A DNA stretch of 64,000 nucleotides from Pinus tabuliformis (taxonomy: Eukaryota > Streptophyta > Pinopsida > Pinales > Pinaceae). The stretch covers positions 825,662,757-825,726,756 of the forward strand of contig CM062814.1 in the NCBI GenBank assembly GCA_031772625.1, read 5' to 3'. Every line of letters starts with the position of its first letter. Positions within the stretch are counted from its first letter, which is position 1. A model generated the notes under the pieces. It was not told where the DNA came from. It made no database searches and saw nothing but the letters and a program-made list of their open reading frames with translations. A program made the translations under genes and the position numbers. This document shows positions 1 through 11,439 of the stretch, one piece after another.

Positions 1-140
1 CTTGATGAGTCAAATGATAACTAGACACAAAGATATTTCCAATGAGCTATCATGATCTCAATTTGGAGTTGAGGATGGCATTCAAAAGTTGACTGTAACA
101 GCACTCTGCCTTTAGGTACTCTCATTTGGCACATTTTGAC

Positions 141-371
141 CAGTCTTGGGAGATTTGATTTTTGATAGGGAAAATGAACTCCAAATTGAAAAATTCCACT
201 TGGGTTGGAAAGTAGACTCAAATACCTTTCCAATGAGCTATCATGCGCCCAATTTGGACACCGGAAGGCCTCCAAAAGTCTCCTGAAAAAAGGCGCGACG
301 CACATAGAGAGCGCGGCGCACTGGGAGAAATTTTCCAGTGTAAATTTACACTGGCGCGGCGCACAGAGCTG
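141..371 (+). repeat. Direct repeat, copy 1 (flanks coiled-coil ORF)
   Basis: This stretch recurs in diverged form at 1982-2180. Shared landmarks in the same order are CAGTCTTGGGAGA, a TTGAAAATTCCA(C/G)TTGGGTT-type block, AAAGTAGAC, TTTGGACACC, and a GC-rich tail with GCGGCGCACAG. The two copies bracket a decayed coiled-coil ORF. They are too short and too diverged to be called LTRs. They could be an internal duplication of the retroelement that ends at 3176. Confidence 0.6.
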
Positions 372-479
372 CCAAGGCTGATTTTTCTCAGAATTTGCAA
401 CCAATTTCCTTCAATCCCTTGAATTTTCCAGGTGGGGTCAATCTCTCAGTGTTTCATCCATTTTTGTGCTCAGTGACGG

Positions 480-1731
480 TGGTGTAATGGCGATAAAGGT
501 TGAAACAAAGATTCATACCCAACACAAACAAATTTGCTGCCAGGGTTTAAAAACTCATTGTTTTCTCCAAACATTGTGGAAGGGTCCAAGCCTACATCAG
601 CAGAACAGGGATCACCATCACAACATAAGGCACCTTTGCAAGATGAGGAGCAATTCCATCTTTACACTGATATAGTAAACTTGAATGTTAATGAATAGCA
701 TAAGATAGTAGATTAGGTCATCATGGAGAAAGATGCTAAGGTCAAAGAGCTTAGGGACAATTTTTCTAAGGCCAATTTCATGGTTTGATTCCTAGAGCAG
801 GATAATGAGCAATTGAAGATGATTCAGACGAGCATCAAGAGCAAGTGACAAGGAAGAGTCCAAAGACTAGAGGACTCAAAAGGGAACTTCAGCAACAAAG
901 GGAGCAGATGTCTTCAGTTGACCTAATTGCAGGAGAAATCAATGAAAATGGGGAGTTTTGGCTTGACAAAGTAAATTTCCATTTAAATAATCTTCTTAAG
1001 AGGGCCAAAAGAGACAACAAATTTCAAAGACACATGGCTACTCATTGCTACACAAGGAATCAGGTCTCCAAAGTCAAAATCAAGCAGTTGAAGAAAATAC
1101 TACAAGAAACCCTAATCAGGCAAAAAGAGAAGGCTAAGTTGGATTTGCTTGTTGATGCTTCCCTCAGAGAAATACAGGACAAGGACAAGAAACCCATGCA
1201 TGATGAAGGGCCATCAGGTGAACAGGAGGCCGATTTCATCCTCATTTAGGATGATAATGCAGATGTGGTGAGCGCCCGACTTAGGATGACTATTCAGGAG
1301 CAGAACACGGAGATCCAAGACTTGTCACTCAATGTGGAGAGGGCCAAACGGATCATCAAGTATTTGGAGCAGAGAAAAAAGCATCTTGAGGACCAGCATG
1401 AGATCATAGAGCTACAAAACATCCGTGAAGACCAGCAGGCTGCCCAAAGAAGCCTAAATGAGAAGACACCTATTCAGTAGGAGATAGAGGTTGATTGAGA
1501 GATTTAGCTTGAGAGGATCCACATCCACTTAGAGAAGCTGTTGGCGAAAGAAAACAAGGACAGGGACATGCTCAGGAACATGAAAAACCACTATTGGGCA
1601 CGGAACAAGGTTTGCAAGGCGCGAATAAGGAATTTGAAGGCAAACCTAAAGAAGGCATCAAAAAGGAAAAAGAGGAAAAAAAAGCATGATCAACTCCGGA
1701 TATTGGCCGTGGCAATCGTTGGCCCACCATA
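480..1731 (+). pseudogene. Decayed coiled-coil ORF inside LTR element
   Basis: Open segments at about 721-845, 845-1249, 1265-1480 and 1541-1732 read as one highly charged Lys/Glu/Gln-rich protein interrupted by stops. A motif of the type HY(T/W)(A)RN(K/Q)V(C/S)K, followed by basic residues, occurs twice (near 1045 and 1590). The composition predicts long coiled coils. No catalytic motif or known family was recognised. It lies upstream of a purine tract and LTR (3167, 3177), so it occupies the post-pol position of an LTR retrotransposon whose pol lies outside the window. By position it resembles the extra ORF region of the gypsy element at 24.4-27.1 kb, which also has a coiled-coil part. Homology between the two is not shown. 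Confidence 0.5.
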
Positions 1732-1981
1732 ACACTTAATGAAGAAGCTCCAGACCAAATTTCAAGAAATTTGGAGCACATTTTGAAATTTTGAATTTTT
1801 TTGTGTGCACGACGCTAAAATTCTAGAGCTCCAAATGAAGAATGGTTTGCATTTTTGGATTCATCATGGAAAATCACGACTACTGGTGTCCGGGAAAGAA
1901 ATTTTTGCAAGATATGAGTCTCCAAAAGGTCAAAAAACACCCAAAAATGGCCTCTCTACCCCTTTTTTGACACACAGTGAG

Positions 1982-2180
1982 CAGTCTTGGGAGAATGGAG
2001 ATTTGGAGGGGCAAATGAGCACCAAATTTGAAAATTCCAGTTGGGTTAGAAAGTAGACAGGACAGGCTTTCTAACAAGCCCACTTGGGAACATTTTGGAC
2101 ACCTGAAAGTGCCCCAAAACAGGCCCCAAAGTAGCACGATGCACAGAGAAAATGGTGCGGCGCACAGAGGAAAATTTGCC
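1982..2180 (+). repeat. Direct repeat, copy 2
   Basis: Second copy of the repeat at 141-371, about 1.84 kb downstream. It keeps the GCGGCGCACAG tail and the TTGGGTT...AAAGTAGAC block. Long open frames on both strands here come from the repeat sequence and show no protein family. Confidence 0.6.
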
Positions 2181-2199
2181 AATTTGCTTCCGTTTCGCG

Positions 2200-3166
2200 A
2201 AATTTCGGTTCGCGACTTCTCCAAGTGGGCCCGCTCATCTACACTTCGGTTTTTTTGGCACCAAAGGCGGCATTTAAAGTGTTTTTTCTCCAGATTGGCT
2301 TCTATCCAAGTGGCGAAGGAAGGCAAACAGTCACCCAAGCCAAATGTCATGTTTGTAGCGCTGCACCTGTAGCTGATGGTTGGCTCTTCATCTCCATTTT
2401 GTAATGATTCAAGTAACTCCCCAACCCTTGGGTGTTCTATCTCTTCCTTACACATTCTATATATTGTATGCAAGCTATTTGCAAAGGGTTGCTTGGCTTG
2501 TAACTTCTGGGAGACTGTGGGAAAGAAACTTTGTTTCTTCACTGTGTATTTTTGACAGAGAATTAATGAAAGACAGTGGTTATGTTTCATGAGATTCTTG
2601 TGGTTGTGAGTGTAGCAAATGTGTCTCTTATGTTTTCATATGTATTTCATTATGTTTCATAATTCAATTCATGTTCATTTCCAGTGAAATTTTTTGAGTG
2701 AGATTAGGTAGAATTCAATTTTATTGCTCTACCTGTGGGAAAATTTCATGTTCAGTGTTATTCTTCTGTTGAAAAGGATTCATGTCACTATGCCCTTTTC
2801 ACTTTCTTCAACAATCTATTCATGTCGCGATACCTCAAACTAAATTGTTACATTTTCCACCTACCTTGCCTCACGGAATAATCTGTGCCTTTGTATTAAA
2901 GTCTCTGTTCTTTGTTGAGCGTCGGTACCATAACATCCCAGAAGCTCGGTCATTCATGAAAATTGTTTCCCGAATCCCTATTCACTTACTAGCCTAAGGT
3001 AAATATTTCATTGTAAGTCATCTCAGACCGTTTTCGATTATCTATTCACTGAGCGTGACTCAGAGAGAGCCCTCTCCTGCTCTGGTAGGGCTAGCTACTA
3101 GACTGAGCGTGGTTTGTGGTTACCCTAATTTTTGCCTTCCTTCAGCCTAAGGCAGATTTAGGTGCT
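2200..3166. other. Non-coding internal sequence of LTR element
   Basis: No recognisable gene. AT-rich sequence with short chance ORFs, running from the second direct repeat to the polypurine tract. Its position fits the untranslated region before a 3' LTR. Confidence 0.4.
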
Positions 3167-3176
3167 AACAGGGGGA
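3167..3176 (+). promoter_or_regulatory. Polypurine tract of truncated LTR element
   Basis: AACAGGGGGA sits directly before TGTTGGGCCC. A purine run abutting a TGTT terminus is the expected primer site for plus-strand DNA synthesis next to a 3' LTR. Confidence 0.55.
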
Positions 3177-4400
3177 TGTTGGGCCCTAGATATGTTATCA
3201 TATTGGCTATCCAAACATTTCATTTACAACTTATATCCATACCTTTACAGCATATTACGTAACTATTATATTACCAATTTTCACTAAATGCTTTCATTTT
3301 ACCTTGTGGTTAATTATTAATGATTTCTTGTATTTTTAACGATTAATTGAATTTTTAATATGGTTTTATCAATAATAGTTTACTAATGTGGTTATGTGGC
3401 CAAGGAGAATGTTCCACTACGAAAATGTATATCTCTGTATCAGTGCTGCAGTTCGGTACTTAATTATGCACTTGCATGAATGAAGGGAAAAAAAATTCAA
3501 AATTATAAAATATGTTTTTATTTTCTCTAGCATGGTAAAATAGGTGCCACATGGACCTAATATGTTGGTACAAGCCTTGGAATATACTCATCTCACACGT
3601 GGGATCCTAGTACATGATTTAAGTTACAACCAAAAATATGTAACAATTTCCAAATTGCCATGTTCTACCTAGATTTCTAAGCATATGATGGAAAATATCA
3701 AGAATCTGGAAAATGGGTTTGTGGAAAACCTAAAAATTTACTTTTATTTCAAACTTTTCCCCAAAATTCAATACGGTTTGAAAGTTACATCCAGTTCTTT
3801 GAAGAATTTTCGTACAAAATTTCTGCAAAACCCAGATTGACAAAAAATCTAAACAGTCATCTTTGGGCGCGCTTTACGAGGCCATGGAATTGAATCAGGA
3901 AATTACAAGAGAGTTTTTTTTTTTAATATAGCAATTTAGGCTCCGTAGAAATATCTCCCAAACATACATCATGGTTGAGAATATATGGTTGCTTATTTAA
4001 CACCAATTTGTATAAAATTACACAAAAATTAGAGTTATGAGATTTTCCTCTAAAGTTGTAAATTCATTTTATGAGTTTAGGGGATTGTATATTATCCTTC
4101 CTTAATGGATTTTATGTATAAATAAAGCCTAAAAAATTAGAGGAAAGGAGGTTGTTCATTATTGTAATAGAGGATATCAATGATTAGTTTTTAGAGAGAT
4201 TTAGAGAGTTGATTTGTAACAGAGATTTTTGAAGTGAATAAAGAATTGATGGTTGTTGAATTGTGGTACATCTTCTTAGCTTGATTTGATATTTTCTTAG
4301 CAGCACTAACCTCCTGGGAAGGGCCCCTCAGTGTGGGTAAGTGTTTCTATGCTTCATGTGTTTTGTAGATTAGTCTTACATCTAGCAATTTAGTTTTATT
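3177..4400 (+). mobile_element. 3' LTR of a Ty3-like element (3' boundary uncertain)
   Basis: Starts TGTTGGGCCC right after a purine tract. A TATA box (TATAAATA, 4117-4124) and a polyadenylation signal (AATAAA, 4238-4243) lie in the order and spacing of U3-R in plant LTRs. The terminal CA could not be fixed, and the end given is approximate. With the left part of the element outside the window there is no second LTR to compare. The TGTTGGG terminus is like that of the gypsy element at 23.2-35.7 kb. Confidence 0.45.
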
Positions 4401-5488
4401 TTGCAATGAATTTATGTTAAATAAAACTTACATCTATTCACTTTCATGCTTTCAATTTAGTGTTTAGTACTTATCTTTAGGTTTAAGAAGTGAATTCCAT
4501 TTGATTGCATATTTTATTTGATGTTCTTTTCAATTTTTCATTAGATTTGTATTTCACATAGTATTAGATTTATTGCTCTATTTTCATATCTGTTAAGTAG
4601 AATGCATTATGATCAAATTCAAATTGATTTTTCTCAGGCTTAAAGAGTCAAAAAAATTTAAATTAGTTTCTCAACATGTTTTAATATTTAGAATTTCAAT
4701 CTACAAAATTTTCATACTTAATTCAATACTTATTCAAAATTTCAAATTCCAGCCTTTCTGTACTTAATTGGTACTAGGTTCTGTACTAGAAAAAAGTATT
4801 AAAGAAATATGCAATTTGTAATTTAGGATTCTTCAATTGATTGGAGCTTTGCAGCTACTTGATAAAATATTCCTATAGCGAATATGAACCTACAATATAT
4901 CTGTAAACCCGCTTAGCATTATTTTTTATGGTTTGTTAATGCATTTCTTGTAGTATATTTCCTTGTTTTCTTTACTTGGCTCACATGCTTTTTCTTATAG
5001 TTGTCGGCATTTATTTTTCTGCAATTTAATTTTCTGCAACATGTTTAAAGCGTTTTCATCACTATAGGATTAAAACCACTGAAGTCTCAAGACCTAATAA
5101 GCTACATACATGAAACAACATGAACATGGTTAATGAAAGATTGTGGTTCAAAACCTTATAAGCATTAGAGTCCCATAGTCCAAGTGACAAGTGATAACCC
5201 TTAGTGATTAGTTTTTTCTAGTGTTAGTTGTTAGCATAGGCTAGAATAGGCTCTAATATTGCATTTCCTGTGCTTGCAACTCTAAGTCTTACTATCTCGG
5301 ATTCGATAATTAAATGTTGAAATTAGAATACATATAATTCCACCAACACACTTCAAAGTAAAAACAAATCATGATAGTTTGAAGTACTTCTTGGAATAAA
5401 TATTACTTTCAAAAGAGAAATAAATATGGGTTACAAAGATGTTGGGTTGTGACTTTGAAATTATCTACCAAAAGAGAAAAAAATATTG
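4400..5488. other. AT-rich intergenic sequence, nothing recognised
   Basis: No open frame of note and no retroelement motif identified. It may include the end of the LTR starting at 3177. Confidence 0.4.
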
Positions 5489-7339
5489 TGTTTGGAAAAA
5501 TATTGAGAGGGGGGAGGGGGAGGGGGGGGGTGTGAATCAGTATTTACAAATCAATAACTTTTTCATTTCATAATCAGATTTATATACACTACTTCAGAGA
5601 AGGGAACTCGCGTGTGTATGCAACTATTCTTAAGGAAACCAATGTATATCCAATGAACTTATGATTTAGTTAATTCATCATATGTTGATCTTTAATCAGT
5701 GCATCAATACTTTATTAAACATTAAACAGTAACAGAATAAACCATCACACATAAGCAACACACATGAACATTAGGATTTAAGGTGGAAACCCAATGCGGG
5801 AAAAAAACCACCTATTGTTATCGTCTCTATCTTCTTTTAATATAAAGAAAATATGTTTTACAATCTTGTATTGGTGCATACTCATAACAGTGCGCAGGAA
5901 CCCACCTACAGAAGGCTACAACCTTCTCTCGTTCTCCAACTTCTACTGGAAGGGAACTACAACCCCCTAACTCTTGTACTGACTGATATGTTTACCAGTA
6001 TGTAGGCGCCGACCTATAGAAGGATACAACCTTCGATCTTCCTCGAAGGACCACGTTTCATAAATTTTCAGACTTGATACTCCTTGCACATAACAACACA
6101 ATATGAAGGCCTTTTTTCATCAAATTTTCATATTGGGACCATCAGTAAAATTGAAGCTCAAAATCAATCACCACTGCAATAACTGCATCAACCAACAATC
6201 AGTCAATCTGAGCAGTCAGATCACTGTCATAACACTGTGTTGAACCTAGAAAACTGCATCAACAACCAGAACCAACTGCAACAAAATCATATGTCACAAT
6301 GTATACGCTACTTCAATGAAGCCAGCCTGCATGTATACGCTACTTCCTTTAACCCAACCTGCATATACCTCCAAAAATACTGAATCATAAAACTTCTGAA
6401 CCAAAAAATGTAGCAACTAGTAACATTTTGAAGATCTACTGTTAAATTACAGAGTTCTAAATGGACAACATCAAAGATCACCCTTCTCACTTGATCAATC
6501 AATCAATCAAACTCAATCTCCTTATACAGTCAGTTCTACTTTCATATCTAAGGAAGGCATCATTGATAGACATCAGTAAAGCAACAACATTGATCAGATA
6601 GATCAGTCATCTCTAAAAAATAACCTTTTCTTTTGCATAAGCTACTTGGAAGAGCCGAACTAGCGTGTATATGCACCTTCGCCAATTCGAACCAGCGTAT
6701 AGATCCGCAATTACTTACTTATAACTTAGCTATTCCAAACTTCAAACATACCTAGATCATGACATATAAAGGATAAAACATTCATTATCATTCAGATCTA
6801 GCCCATTCATTATCATATCATACAATGATAAGTCATTTCAAGTCTCATGATCCTGATCCAACATTGTATCCAAAGGTGCACAAGATATTTCAGATCATAT
6901 CATAACCATAGCCCTTGCAACATAAAATATACTTCAGATAGAAGTATTCATGAAAAATCCTTTTACTTGCACACTTAGCCCTTTGATCTTCTCCTCCTTA
7001 TATAGTTTTAGCCTTTCTCAATACCTCGGACCAAAACAACACTTAGAACCTGTGGTATTCTTAGACGGGATCAAGTAACCATTATTCTGCTCAATATTGT
7101 GGGCTAATACCATGGTATGGACCCTTGGTATTCATTTATCTTAATTTTCTTAATTTTCCATCTCATACGCGCTTTTACTCTTGTGAAAGTGCGTGCATAC
7201 GTATACGCGCTTTTTGTTCAGTGAACCCGCTTGTATACACTACTTGGACTAGGTGAACCAGCGTATACAACTTAATACAACTGAAAACATTCTTTTTCTT
7301 CAATTTCTTGATTCTGATATGTAGTCCTATGTTCCAACA
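5489..7339 (-). mobile_element. Minus-strand Copia-type LTR (solo or 3' LTR)
   Basis: Read on the minus strand it starts TGTTGGAACATAGG at 7339 and ends in a C-rich run followed by ATATTTTTCCAAACA at 5489. That is the same kind of ending (poly-C, then AGTATTTCCAACA) seen in element A's LTRs. AACAGGA precedes the TG on the minus side and could be a weak purine tract. Near 5781-5810 it has the block with CCCAATGCGGG and flanking A/C runs that recurs in other Copia LTRs here. No partner LTR and no target-site duplication were found. Confidence 0.45.
5590..7270. repeat. Recurring GTATACGC / CTACTT motif family
   Basis: Degenerate copies of a half-palindromic motif are scattered through the LTR. 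Examples are GTATACGCTACTT (6302 and 6333 regions), GAACTAGCGTGTATATGC (6657 region), GAACCAGCGTATA (6678 region), GTATACGCGC (7201 region), GTATACACTACTT (7232 region) and GAACCAGCGTATAC (7257 region). GAACCAGCGTATAC and GTATACGC...CTACTT look like inverted partners. Confidence 0.45.
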
Positions 7340-7629
7340 TCCTGTTCTTCTGTACCATTTCCCTGTTACCTCTGAATTGACCTGTTACAATGTGAGTTGC
7401 CCTTTATCAAATCTGAACTGACCTGTGAGTGGGTTTCCATCAAGGACAACACTGTACCATAATGACAACATATTGTGGCATATGCACTTTCATGGATAAA
7501 AGAAGACACAACGAGTTTACTATGCATTGTTACATTCCACAATCTCACTGGTTGGATGAGTCAATGATAGAATGGATATAAGATGATAAGGTATGAAAAT
7601 TAATTTAACAATTACAAGAGGAACCTGAT

Positions 7630-7856
7630 GCAGTAGAAAAATTTATGTGGAAGAATGAGTTTTTGTGGTATCAATGTTGCTTATGTAAGAATTCTCAACT
7701 GAAACAAAAGGATTGTTTGGCATTACACACTTTTCCTGTAGGAGGGCATTCAGAGTTCTTGAAAATATACCATGGGATCAAGAAATTTTTTTTTGGGAAG
7801 GTATTAAAGAAAATGTGAAAAATTTTGTGGTTGTGTGTGGCATGCCGACAAAATAA
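7630..7856 (+). pseudogene. Ty3/gypsy integrase zinc-finger fragment
   Basis: A short frame contains VGGHSEFLKIYHGIKKFFF followed, after a one-base slip in a T run near 7790, by WEGIKENVKNFV, then a Cys and a stop. This matches the H-H-C-C region of chromovirus-type gypsy integrases (GGHSG..KT..R....F.W.GM..DV..FV..C..CQ). The second zinc Cys is not preserved. Neither RNase H nor the integrase core is adjacent, so this is an isolated fragment on the strand opposite to the LTR at 5489-7339. Confidence 0.6.
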
Positions 7857-8398
7857 GGGAGAGAGAATCAAGATGCTTGGGCCTTCTCAATATTATTTTT
7901 ATAAATAAAATGATGTGAGAGTTATATTAAAAAAGAAAGTTGGAATTCAACTCAAAACCATTACATTTCTTCACAGTTGTCAATACCCCTTGTGGGTTTG
8001 AGATTAAGCACAGTGACTCAATCCAAAACCTCAAACGAGAACTCCATAACACAAAAAAATTATTTCCTTTCCATCTAAATATTTTCCAAAATACTCCTAA
8101 GTTCCAATTACGTTTTCTTTCCATTTCTTACTGCTTATCAATTTGACTTTGACTAGCTTCTCGTTTTCCTTGGAGAGATGTTTTTTCCTTTTTCCCAACT
8201 TGAATCCAGCCTATATTTTCAGGTGGATCAGTAGAGTTTCTCTTCTAAGAATGGTCTTTGTTGTCTTTATCACTTTTCCCATAACCCTGATCAGCCAAAG
8301 AAATTGCATTTTTAGCTTTATTTCATGAAAGTTCAAAGCATGATCCATAGTTCACAAGGGTTTGTTAGGCTTGATCCTCCTTTGTTTCTAAATTCAAT

Positions 8399-8500
8399 GG
8401 ATCCTCTTTGACATGCATTTCTTCTTGACTATCTTTTGCTTCCTTTGGTGGATCCTCTTTGACATGCACTTCTTCTTGAATTTCTTTTGCTTTATCCTTG
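8399..8500 (-). repeat. 51-bp tandem duplication (17-residue repeat)
   Basis: Two copies, 8399-8449 and 8450-8500, each beginning GGATCCTCTTTGACATGCA. On the minus strand the unit is a multiple of three and encodes an acidic 17-residue repeat of the type EEVHVKEDPPKEAK. It lies just downstream of the LINE ORF1 zinc finger, so it is probably a repeat in that protein's charged tail. Confidence 0.7.
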
Positions 8501-9250
8501 TCCTGAGTCTCTTCATCCTTGTATACAATATAATGTTCTATCTTAGCACCTTCCCACCACTTGGCCCTTCGACTATATTTTGGGTTCTATTATTCTTCAA
8601 TAACTTATGGAAATTCTTGATTACATGCCCTATTTCATAACATGCTCGACATTGGAATGAGAGATTTTCATAATCAAGCTTTTGAACCCATACATAATCT
8701 GGAGTCATTAGATTTATCTCGACAAGAAAGCCTTTAGTAAAATCCATCTCCACGCATATTCAAGCATAAGTCTTGAGGAAATGCTTAGTTTTTGAACTAT
8801 GATAGGAAAATTTCACTATTGCATTTCCAATTGAAGTTAACATGGGATGAATCCAAAGATGCAAGGGAAGGTTCAAAAGCCTTACCCAAACTGGAGTTGA
8901 GGATATTGTCGGCGTAACTAGATCAAAAGAAGGAGACCAGGGCTACATCAAAAGACCAACACTTCCCTAGAGCTAGGGTCTGGAATCCAGAAAAGTCTTC
9001 TTATCCTCAAGATTATCAAAGACAACAACAACAAAAAAATTGATCCAAAGGATAAATATTTAGCTCATCAGACAAAAGAGGTTTCCATGAATTAGAAATC
9101 CACTTATGAAGATTAATCAGCCATGACCAAAACCCATTAAATCTACAAACCATTCCTTGTTCTGTAAAAAAATTGCACTGCTAAAGGTTTATTCCCCCAA
9201 GGGAACATCAAAGGCAAGAGCTTATTGAACTGTCAGGAGAACATATCTAG
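8399..9250 (-). pseudogene. LINE ORF1 (DUF4283 / zinc-knuckle) remnant
   Basis: Minus-strand reading gives, in order, a degraded DUF4283-like part (STPVWVRLLNLPLHLW near 8870), then VEMDFTKGF, WVQKLDYENLSF, and the knuckle region CRACYEIGHVIKNF. This order is typical of the RNA-binding ORF1 of plant L1-type LINEs. The last knuckle Cys is lost (a Phe is found) and several stops and frameshifts interrupt the frame. No endonuclease or reverse transcriptase follows. In a live element this protein would coat LINE RNA; here it is dead. Confidence 0.65.
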
Positions 9251-9639
9251 ATTTAAAAATGGCACTGTAAGAAACCTTGGCTTGGGCTACCTGTGAAGAA
9301 GAGATTGCAAAACCAGTTTCCATTCCTTCAAGAGTGATTATCTTCTCTATTAAATCATGTAGATTCTCCATTATCCGAGTTGCTAGAGCCATGTTGCAAG
9401 AATATATGAGGAGATCTGCGTAATCAAAGAGAGGATCAGCCAGATAAGTAAAACCCTAGTTGTCGCAAACGTCCTCAGAGCTTGGTCTTCCATTCTGACT
9501 TTTCCAAGCATCTCAGTTTTTGAACAAAACGCGCCTTCTCAATATATAGAAGACATTATTTCAACTCTTTTCCTAGTGAAAAGTGAACTATTGAAAGTGA
9601 TACTCAACAATAAAACTACATTATATACTTAAAATACAA

Positions 9640-10242
9640 TTCTAGCAAATCAACTAAATATGAAGTAGAGATGGAATGTCAGTATTACAAGAAAATGGAT
9701 CACATGACCTAGAATTTCAAATTCAAATTTAATGATGCTCTCTAGGAATATTTTAAAGACAAACGTGTAACAAATGTAGCCATTGATGTATGTTCACCAA
9801 ATGGTAATGACTTTACTAAAGAAAGAGCATTTTATGCATTTTAAGAAGTCCACATCTTGAAAATAGAATGGATCTAGTGTATATAAGTTAAGCATGGATG
9901 GCTACCCAAATAGTTTGAGAGCTTGTAAATGTTAGGAATCATACATTTGTGAGTATCATGAGACTACTTAATGGAACATTTTGGATGTGGCTCAACATGG
10001 ATGATTATTCAATAATTAAGGAGATAGTTGATTGGGGAGTTCAGGGAGGTGGAGTATGAAAACTAAGAAGTCAGCGCAAGAATTACACCTTTATGAGGGT
10101 TACAAGGCAACTTAATAGAGCTTTACCTAACCCAATAATCATTTTCAAAGATGGAGATTCTAAAGAGTTCCAAATGTTTTAATTTTCAATCTACGTGTTT
10201 TATATTCAAATAGTATGTTTTTCTTTTAATATTGTAAACCTT
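9640..10242 (+). pseudogene. Possible Copia internal remnant
   Basis: Heavily decayed sequence ending at a purine tract. Around 9675 a frame reads CQYYKKMDHMT, vaguely like a gag zinc knuckle, but it soon hits stops. The main support is position, directly upstream of AAAAGGGGG and TGTTAAAATA at 10243-10261. Function and family are not established. Confidence 0.25.
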
Positions 10243-10251
10243 AAAAGGGGG
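10243..10251 (+). promoter_or_regulatory. Polypurine tract before LTR-like sequence
   Basis: AAAAGGGGG immediately precedes TGTTAAAATATAATACC. This is the standard Copia polypurine tract and LTR junction. Confidence 0.5.
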
Positions 10252-10660
10252 TGTTAAAATATAATACCTATGTTTATAAGAAAACACTTTATAACATTCT
10301 ACTATGGTTTATGCTTTTATTCACTTTTAGTGTAGAATGGTCTATTTGGCATTCATAAGTGGAAATGACTTTCTCAATGAGCACTCATATATAAGGAGGT
10401 GAACTCTAGTGTAATAGATGCGCAAGTCATTCATTGATAATATCATATTGTGTTATTGAGATTATATGCTTATGTTTTAAAAAAAGGCACTTTAGGGCTT
10501 TAGGTTATAGTGTATCCTTTCATTCACTTGTTGTGTATTGCAACCTATTCTACATTTATAAGTGGAAATGTCTTGATTAGTGAGCAATCATATACAATGA
10601 GGTGAACTCCATTATAGTAGATGAACCATCCATTCATTGATAATATTATATTGTGTTATT
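10252..10660 (+). mobile_element. LTR-like sequence with 201-bp direct repeat
   Basis: Begins TGTTAAAATA after a purine tract. Two tandem copies, 10270-10470 and 10471-about 10660, share TATGTTT(A/T)(T)AA, CACTTTA, ATTCACTT, CATAAGTGGAAATG, GAGGTGAACTC and CATTCATTGATAAT(A)T in the same order. The 3' end of the LTR is not identified. Confidence 0.45.
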
Positions 10661-11439
10661 GCATGTTCCTTTGAGCTTTGTTATGTGAACATTATAGGCT
10701 TTCCTCATTTAATGATTTAACTTATCTTATAATAATTTAAACTTCCTCTTATTAATGATATCATTGTATTTCCAACTTATCTTCAAATGTCATTATATAA
10801 TAGAAATAATCTAATTTAAGGTTACAACCTAGCCAAGGCCAAATATTGAGATACTAAACCCTTTCTGGGACAAGGGACCCCATCCAGGTATAGACTTTAT
10901 TGTTTGTTTTATAGAGATGTACATACTCTATCTCCTTTCTATTTTGAATTTGTTGACCTTATGGTGACCAATGTTCATATTACACACAATAACAAGGTGC
11001 CTATCATCGCTAAATTTTAGCAATTTATGCTTATATTTTAAATATCTTATAATGGTTTTAGACTCCACAAAAACACATTTAATTTCTACCAAGAAAATGG
11101 AATGATTAGTGTTGTATTTAATTTTAAAATTTATAGATTAAAAAACATTTTTGAATTTACTCAATTTTATTCCAAGTCTCATGAATGTTGCAAACACTAA
11201 CTTTAGGGTGATTAAAAATAAATGGAGTAATAATGTGTTACGGAAAGAATTTTTTCTTAGTGTAAAAGTTCAGTATTTCTACATATGTTTTCAATACCAT
11301 TATAGGTTCTAACCACTAATATTTTTTGCTTAACACTATGTTTCAAGTGAAAATTGTAAACAATGTTAGACTATTTGTAAAATTTCATCTTTTTTTGTGA
11401 TGTCGTCATCATACATACAAAATCAGAGGATAACTTTTT
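10661..11439. other. AT-rich flank of the nested stack, nothing recognised
   Basis: No gene or retroelement motif seen. It ends in a T run directly before element A's 5' LTR. Confidence 0.4.

Noticed and set aside
1880-2590. 236-codon minus-strand ORF
   Set aside because: Covers the direct repeat and flank of the left-edge element. No family motif, and the frame is not supported by its sister repeat.
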